From the NCBI GenBank assembly GCA_036274615.1, contig DASUFK010000158.1, positions 1-17,527 of the forward strand: DNA of 17,527 nt, read 5' to 3'. Under the pieces are notes generated by a model. That model saw only the letters and a list, made by a program, of their open reading frames with translations. It was not told where the DNA came from and did not search any database. A program made the position numbers and the translations under genes. Each line of letters starts with the position of its first letter. Position 1 is the stretch's first letter. Below are positions 14,034-17,527 of the stretch, in pieces. Source of the stretch: FEN-1219 sp036274615 (GTDB taxonomy: Bacteria; Pseudomonadota; Gammaproteobacteria; Steroidobacterales; Rariloculaceae).

Positions 14034-15080
14034 TCAGCCGGTGCCGCGAACGCGATTGCGCCCCGAGGACTTCGATTGGAGGAGGGCTTGGTCGGCGAGC
14101 TCGAGCAACGCTTCGACGGCCGAGCTGTTGTGCGGGTTGCGCACGGTGAAGCCGATGCTCACGCTGATCGCGACGACACCGTCGCGCGTGGGTACCGACG
14201 TGTCGGTGACCGTGCGGCGGATGCGCTCCGCGATGCGGCTCGCAGCCGTCGCGTCGGTGTCGGCCATCAGCACCAGGAATTCGTCTCCGCCGATGCGACA
14301 GACGGCGTCATCGCCGCGCACGGTGCTGACGAGCCGCGCTGCCACCTTGCGCAGCACTTCGTCGCCGACCTGATGTCCGTAGCTGTCGTTGATCCGCTTG
14401 AAGTTGTCGAGGTCGAGCAGCGCGAGCGTCAACGGCTTGCCGTGCTGGTCGGCGGATCCGAACGCAGCTTTGAGGAGCACCGACGCGCCGCGGCGGTTCC
14501 AGAGCCGGGTGAGGGGGTCCATCATCGCCTCGCGGCGCGCGACGCTGAGCTTCGCGGTGAGCGCGGAATGTGCGTCGCTCAGCCGGTCGGAGAGGAGCTC
14601 GCGCTGGCTCATTGCGGCGAGGTCGGCCATCGCTTGACGGTCTGCCGCCGTGAACTCGCGCGGCTTGAGGTCGAAAACGCAGAACGTGCCGCAGATGTTG
14701 CCATGCTCATCGGTGAGAGGGTGCCCGGCGTACGCGCGGAATCGCGGGGGCGAGACCACGATCGGGCTCTGCGCGCTTCGAGGGTCCTGCTGCGTGTCGG
14801 CGATCGTGAGCGGGCGGCCCTCTTCGACGACGAACCGGCAGAGGGAGTGGGAGCGCGGCAGCTCGGAGATGCCCCAGCCCGCCGCCGATTTGAACCACTG
14901 CTTCTCTTCGTTGAGCAGGGTGATCGCGGCGACGGGCGCCTGCATCGCGCGCCGTCCGATGCGGGTGATGCGTTCGAAGCGTTCCTCGAGCGGCGTGTAG
15001 AACAGGTCGAGCGAGTGAATGTTCGCGATCTTGAGCGTTGCGGTGCTTGCGATCGTTTTGGTGAGCTTCGTGTCGGTCAC
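14034..15080 (-). CDS. GAF-GGDEF diguanylate cyclase
   Basis: A 348-residue soluble protein from GTG 15080 (GGAG 7 nt upstream). Residues about 25-165 are a GAF domain (ERFERITRIGRRAMQAPVAA, then SLCRFVVEEGRPLTIADTQQ, and RAYAGHPLTDEHGNICGTFC). A short helical linker leads to a GGDEF domain from about 186 (DPLTRLWNRRG), with LALLDLDNFKRINDSYGHQV and an intact active-site GGDEF at 264-268. An inhibitory RxxD site (RGDD, 255-258) sits exactly five residues before it. It should make cyclic di-GMP from GTP, be feedback-inhibited by it, and respond to a small ligand or redox cue at the GAF domain. No EAL domain. It is divergent from the hybrid kinase gene, the 196-nt gap probably holding both promoters, though none is convincing. 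Confidence 0.95.
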   Translation of the reverse strand: MTDTKLTKTIASTATLKIANIHSLDLFYTPLEERFERITRIGRRAMQAPVAAITLLNEEKQWFKSAAGWGISELPRSHSLCRFVVEEGRPLTIADTQQDPRSAQSPIVVSPPRFRAYAGHPLTDEHGNICGTFCVFDLKPREFTAADRQAMADLAAMSQRELLSDRLSDAHSALTAKLSVARREAMMDPLTRLWNRRGASVLLKAAFGSADQHGKPLTLALLDLDNFKRINDSYGHQVGDEVLRKVAARLVSTVRGDDAVCRIGGDEFLVLMADTDATAASRIAERIRRTVTDTSVPTRDGVVAISVSIGFTVRNPHNSSAVEALLELADQALLQSKSSGRNRVRGTG

Positions 15081-15276
15081 TCGCTTCTCCAGCCCCCCGG
15101 TCGAGGCAGCCGTGCCGGCAGCTTACCCGGCCTGCCGCGGGCGGCATGTGAGAGAGGTCTCGCTACGGCGCCGTGCCGGCGGATTGCGCGGGCAGTACGG
15201 CCCAAACTGTGAAATCAAGCAATAGCATCCGTGCGCATCTGTATTAGCGTGCGGCGATCCACCACTACGGCCACCG

Positions 15277-16785
15277 ATGGGACAACAACGTGGGCATGCC
15301 GAGGTCGCGGCCCCAGCCGACTTCGAGCTCGAGATCCTCGAGGCCACCCAGGTGGTCGCGGCCGTGCTCGTTGCGGCGGACGGCAAGATAGCCGCGTCGA
15401 ACGGCCGACTGCGCGCCCTTCTCGGCGTCGACAGCGCGCGAGAGCTCATCGGTCGCCCGCTCGTCGACGTTCTGGCCGACCCGGCCGAGTGGCGGCTTTG
15501 GCAGCAAGCGCAGGCCACGGGACAGCCGGTAACCGTCCGCTTCCGCGATCGAAGCGGCACCCCGCTGCTGCTGCGCGGCGACGTGCGTGCCGTCGGACGT
15601 GGCGCGCGGCGCGCGGTGTGCGGTCTGTTCGTCGACGGCAGCGACGACGAGAAGCTCAAGGCCGCGGTCCAGCAGAGCGCCCGCATGGAAGCTCTCGGCA
15701 GTCTCACGGCCGGAATTGCCCACGACTTCAACAACCTCTTGACCGTCTTGGTGGGCAACCTCTACTTGGTTGCCGAGGACTTGCGGGCGCAGCCGAAGCT
15801 GTTCGAGAAGCTCAAGGCCGCGCGCGACGCCGCCAAGCGCGGCGCTGATCTCATCAAGCAGCTGCTCACGTTCGCGCGCCGCGAGGAGCTCGTCGTCGAA
15901 AGCATCCAGCCGTGCAAGGTCGTCGCCGAGCTGGCGCCGCTGTTGCGTCGTGCGCTCGGTGTGCGAATCACGCTCGAAACGGAGCTCGAGGAGGGCGCCA
16001 TCGCCATTCGGGCGAGCCAAGCGCAGCTCGAGAGCGTGATCGTGAATCTCGCCGTGAACGCGCGCGATGCGATCGAGGCGAAGGGGAAAGTACAAATCAA
16101 GGTGCGCCGCGTGCACTTCTCGGCGGCCGAGGCTTCGAGCCGGCGCCTGCCGAAGGCCGGGCACTACGTGTCTCTGAGTGTCGGCGACGACGGTTGCGGC
16201 ATTCCCGCCGATGTCCTGGCGAGAGTGTTCGACCCGTTCTTCTCTACGAAGCGCGAGCGCGGCGGTACTGGCCTCGGCCTCAGCATGGTGCGTTGGTTCG
16301 CGGAGCAGTCGCACGGTGCTGCGGAGCTCGCGAGCACGGTGGGCAAGGGTACGACCGTGACTTTGCTGCTGCCGCTATCGCAGGAGCAGCCCGCCGACGC
16401 TCACGAGATGACGATGCCCCTGTCGACACTCCCTACCGGCACCGAGCGCGTGGTGGTGCTTGCGGCGGACGAGGCCGTGCGTTCGACGATCCTGCAGATC
16501 CTGGAGGTGCTCGGATATTCCGTGGCGTTCACCTCCGACGCCGAAGAGGTCATCGCGTCGCTGCGCGCAAGCCCAGTGGATCTGCTGTTGATAGACGCGG
16601 GCGCGCGCGACGAAGCGGAGTTGTTGCGTCGCGCGCGCGCCGCGCGACCCGGTGTGAAGGTGATCGCAACCGCGGACAGCTCCGGGCTCGATCGCGTCCG
16701 AGCCCTCGGCGCGACGGCGCTGCAGAAGCCGTTCTCGCTGGCCGACCTCGCAGGCTGCGTCCGGCGGACGCTCGACGGCGCGTAA
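15277..16785 (+). CDS. Soluble PAS-containing hybrid sensor histidine kinase
   Basis: A 502-residue protein without transmembrane segments. Order: PAS-like sensor (about 15-120), HisKA dimerisation domain with phospho-acceptor His149 in AGIAHDFNNLLTVLVGNL, HATPase domain with N box (NLAVNARDAI, 257-266), G1 (DDGCGIP, 304-310), F box (DPFFSTK, 319-325) and G2 (GGTGLGLSM, 329-337), then a C-terminal receiver domain (about 390-500). The receiver keeps the phospho-acceptor aspartate (Asp440 in LLLIDAG), a threonine (IATAD) and Lys484 (LQKPF), but the usual acidic pair reads Ala-Asp (AADEAVR), so Mg2+ binding may be altered. It is a cytoplasmic HDFNN-type kinase; the output partner is not adjacent. 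Its ATG has no clear Shine-Dalgarno. Divergent from the diguanylate cyclase, convergent with the MarR gene 21 nt away. Confidence 0.94.
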   Translation: MGQQRGHAEVAAPADFELEILEATQVVAAVLVAADGKIAASNGRLRALLGVDSARELIGRPLVDVLADPAEWRLWQQAQATGQPVTVRFRDRSGTPLLLRGDVRAVGRGARRAVCGLFVDGSDDEKLKAAVQQSARMEALGSLTAGIAHDFNNLLTVLVGNLYLVAEDLRAQPKLFEKLKAARDAAKRGADLIKQLLTFARREELVVESIQPCKVVAELAPLLRRALGVRITLETELEEGAIAIRASQAQLESVIVNLAVNARDAIEAKGKVQIKVRRVHFSAAEASSRRLPKAGHYVSLSVGDDGCGIPADVLARVFDPFFSTKRERGGTGLGLSMVRWFAEQSHGAAELASTVGKGTTVTLLLPLSQEQPADAHEMTMPLSTLPTGTERVVVLAADEAVRSTILQILEVLGYSVAFTSDAEEVIASLRASPVDLLLIDAGARDEAELLRRARAARPGVKVIATADSSGLDRVRALGATALQKPFSLADLAGCVRRTLDGA

Positions 16786-16806
16786 TGCCGCCGGGAGCCG
16801 CGCGGC

Positions 16807-17268
16807 CTAGGGTGCGGCCGACTCGTCGAGCAGCAGCGTGAGGCGGGCGAGGGCGGCGGCGAGGCTCCGCATCGCATCCAGCTGCTCGGGCGACAAGGAC
16901 TCGAGCGCCTCGGCAAAGTGTTGCAGCCTCAACTGCTGGGCCCTTACGTAGGCGCGCCGGCCCTTCGGGGTGGTGCTCACCAGCACGCCGCGGCCGTCGT
17001 TCTTGTCCTCGGCGCGCTTCACGAGCCCCTCGTCTACCAGCGCCGACACCATTCGCGACATCGTCGCGGGCCGCACCATCTCCTTGTCGGCGAGGGCGGT
17101 GACGGAGATCGGACCGCGCTTCTCGATCACCGAAAGCGCGCTCAAACGCTCGGGCGTCATCCCCTGCGGGAGCTCCAAGTTGCGCAATTGACGGGTCAGT
17201 CGGGAGAACTGGTCATGTAGAAGCGCTGCAATCTCGTTGCACGTCTCGGTCTGTCGCTGTACGGACAT
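16807..17268 (-). CDS. MarR-family transcriptional regulator
   Basis: A 153-residue winged-helix protein. ATG 17268 is chosen because AAAGGTGG lies 8 nt upstream; the longer frame starting at GTG 17280 would place that ribosome site inside the gene. Layout is typical of MarR: an N-terminal dimerisation helix (CNEIAALLHDQFSRLTRQLRN), a recognition region (SVTALADKEMVRPATMSRMV, about 55-75), a wing with DKNDGRGVLVSTTPKGRRAY, and a C-terminal dimer helix pair. The D-x-R-x-R-type wing reads NDGRGVLV, slightly unlike the usual DRR. It normally represses its own or a nearby gene and is released by a small phenolic or oxidant ligand. A partial outer-membrane gene lies upstream on the same strand (ending at 17441), and an inverted repeat overlaps the ribosome-binding site. 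Confidence 0.92.
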   Translation of the reverse strand: MSVQRQTETCNEIAALLHDQFSRLTRQLRNLELPQGMTPERLSALSVIEKRGPISVTALADKEMVRPATMSRMVSALVDEGLVKRAEDKNDGRGVLVSTTPKGRRAYVRAQQLRLQHFAEALESLSPEQLDAMRSLAAALARLTLLLDESAAP

Positions 17269-17271
17269 CTG

Positions 17272-17287
17272 AACAACCACCTTTGTT
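17272..17287. promoter_or_regulatory. Candidate MarR operator overlapping the regulator's ribosome-binding site
   Basis: AACAA (17272-17276) and TTGTT (17283-17287) are inverted around CCACCT, giving a 16-bp two-fold site in AT-rich DNA just before the MarR start. MarR proteins typically bind 16-20 bp pseudo-palindromes near their own start, so autoregulation is plausible. The arms are only 5 bp and could be chance. Confidence 0.3.
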
Positions 17288-17440
17288 ATTCGTTTGGATT
17301 ATGGAAAAAGGATTGTAGACGGGGAATGTTGGCCGCGCATGCAGATAACTGTTTTGGCAGTAAAGCGATCTTACGACACGCGTCCCGCACGGCCCTCACC
17401 CAATTTTGGTGTTTTGGGAACACATTCCCTCAAATCGCAT

Positions 17441-17527
17441 TCAATCGAATGCCAAAGTGAAACGAAGGTACGCCATCCGTTGCGGCATGATGCTCGGGTT
17501 CTCGGGATCGACGTCCTGAAAGCGGAA
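17441..17527 (-). CDS. C-terminal end of a probable outer-membrane beta-barrel protein (5' part outside window)
   Basis: Reading the minus strand from the window edge gives 28 codons ending at TGA (17443-17441): FRFQDVDPENPSIMPQRMAY then LRFTLAFD. The alternating hydrophobic ending with a phenylalanine next to last is the type of final strand seen in outer-membrane barrels such as TonB receptors, and PENP...MPQRMAYLR resembles receptor ends. The frame is too short to assign a family firmly. No strong terminator follows: GGGAA/TTCCC arms (17416-17420, 17425-17429) have no convincing T run. The 17288-17440 stretch is noticeably AT-richer than the rest of the window, and I see no gene in it. Confidence 0.5.
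   Translation of the reverse strand, partial: FRFQDVDPENPSIMPQRMAYLRFTLAFD

Noticed and set aside
12293..14149. 618-codon plus-strand frame opposite the ThDP enzyme
   Set aside because: The minus strand encodes a complete ThDP enzyme with all cofactor motifs; the plus frame shows only biased composition.
16786..16806. Possible terminator between the convergent kinase and MarR genes
   Set aside because: Only a weak 5-bp GC stem and no T run on either strand.

Overview
This window is GC-rich proteobacterial DNA. The outer-membrane TonB receptors, Sec and Tat signal peptides, CxxCH cytochromes, GGDEF and hybrid histidine-kinase proteins, and GTG/TTG starts with strong G-rich Shine-Dalgarno sites all point to a Gram-negative. 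The mix of DUF6152-like proteins, large OMR-type TonB receptors and secreted orphan families suggests a free-living gammaproteobacterium (Steroidobacterales/Nevskiales-like). That placement is an inference from gene content, not from a marker gene. No tRNA, rRNA, CRISPR array or intact insertion sequence was seen.

Layout, left to right. (a) 1-282: C-terminal end of an FHA-domain protein, then a non-coding stretch filled by a large imperfect inverted repeat (303-552). (b) 657-1802: a Tat-exported protein of unknown function, a small cytochrome c, and directly abutting it the last ~46 codons of a PQQ-type beta-propeller dehydrogenase whose body is missing. (c) 1851-2705: a substrate-binding-fold protein without signal peptide or transporter genes. 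(d) 2961-5579: a tight operon of a secreted orphan protein, a secreted metallo-beta-lactamase-fold hydrolase and a second secreted orphan protein. (e) 5677-6975: an MscS-type channel. (f) 7056-8388 on the minus strand: a third secreted orphan protein and a DUF6152-like protein. (g) 8596-11530 on the plus strand: a second DUF6152-like protein and a TonB-dependent receptor, closed by a strong terminator. (h) 11646-13954 on the minus strand: a Tat-exported thiamine-diphosphate enzyme with a translationally coupled cytochrome c. (i) 14034-16785: a GAF-GGDEF diguanylate cyclase divergent from a soluble PAS hybrid histidine kinase. (j) 16807-17527 on the minus strand: a MarR-type regulator and the last 28 codons of a probable outer-membrane beta-barrel protein.

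Almost every protein between 657 and 13954 carries an export signal or is a membrane protein. Regions (d), (f) and (g) look like one envelope module: a TonB receptor for uptake, periplasmic proteins of at least two recurring uncharacterised families, and a hydrolase. The substrate cannot be read from the sequence. The most unusual unit is (h), where a ThDP enzyme of the acetolactate synthase/benzoylformate decarboxylase fold appears to be sent folded to the periplasm together with a monohaem cytochrome c, suggesting an extracytoplasmic 2-oxoacid-type oxidation feeding electrons to cytochrome c. Gene remnants at 1662-1802 and possibly 2855-2938 indicate that the left third of the window has undergone deletion and decay.
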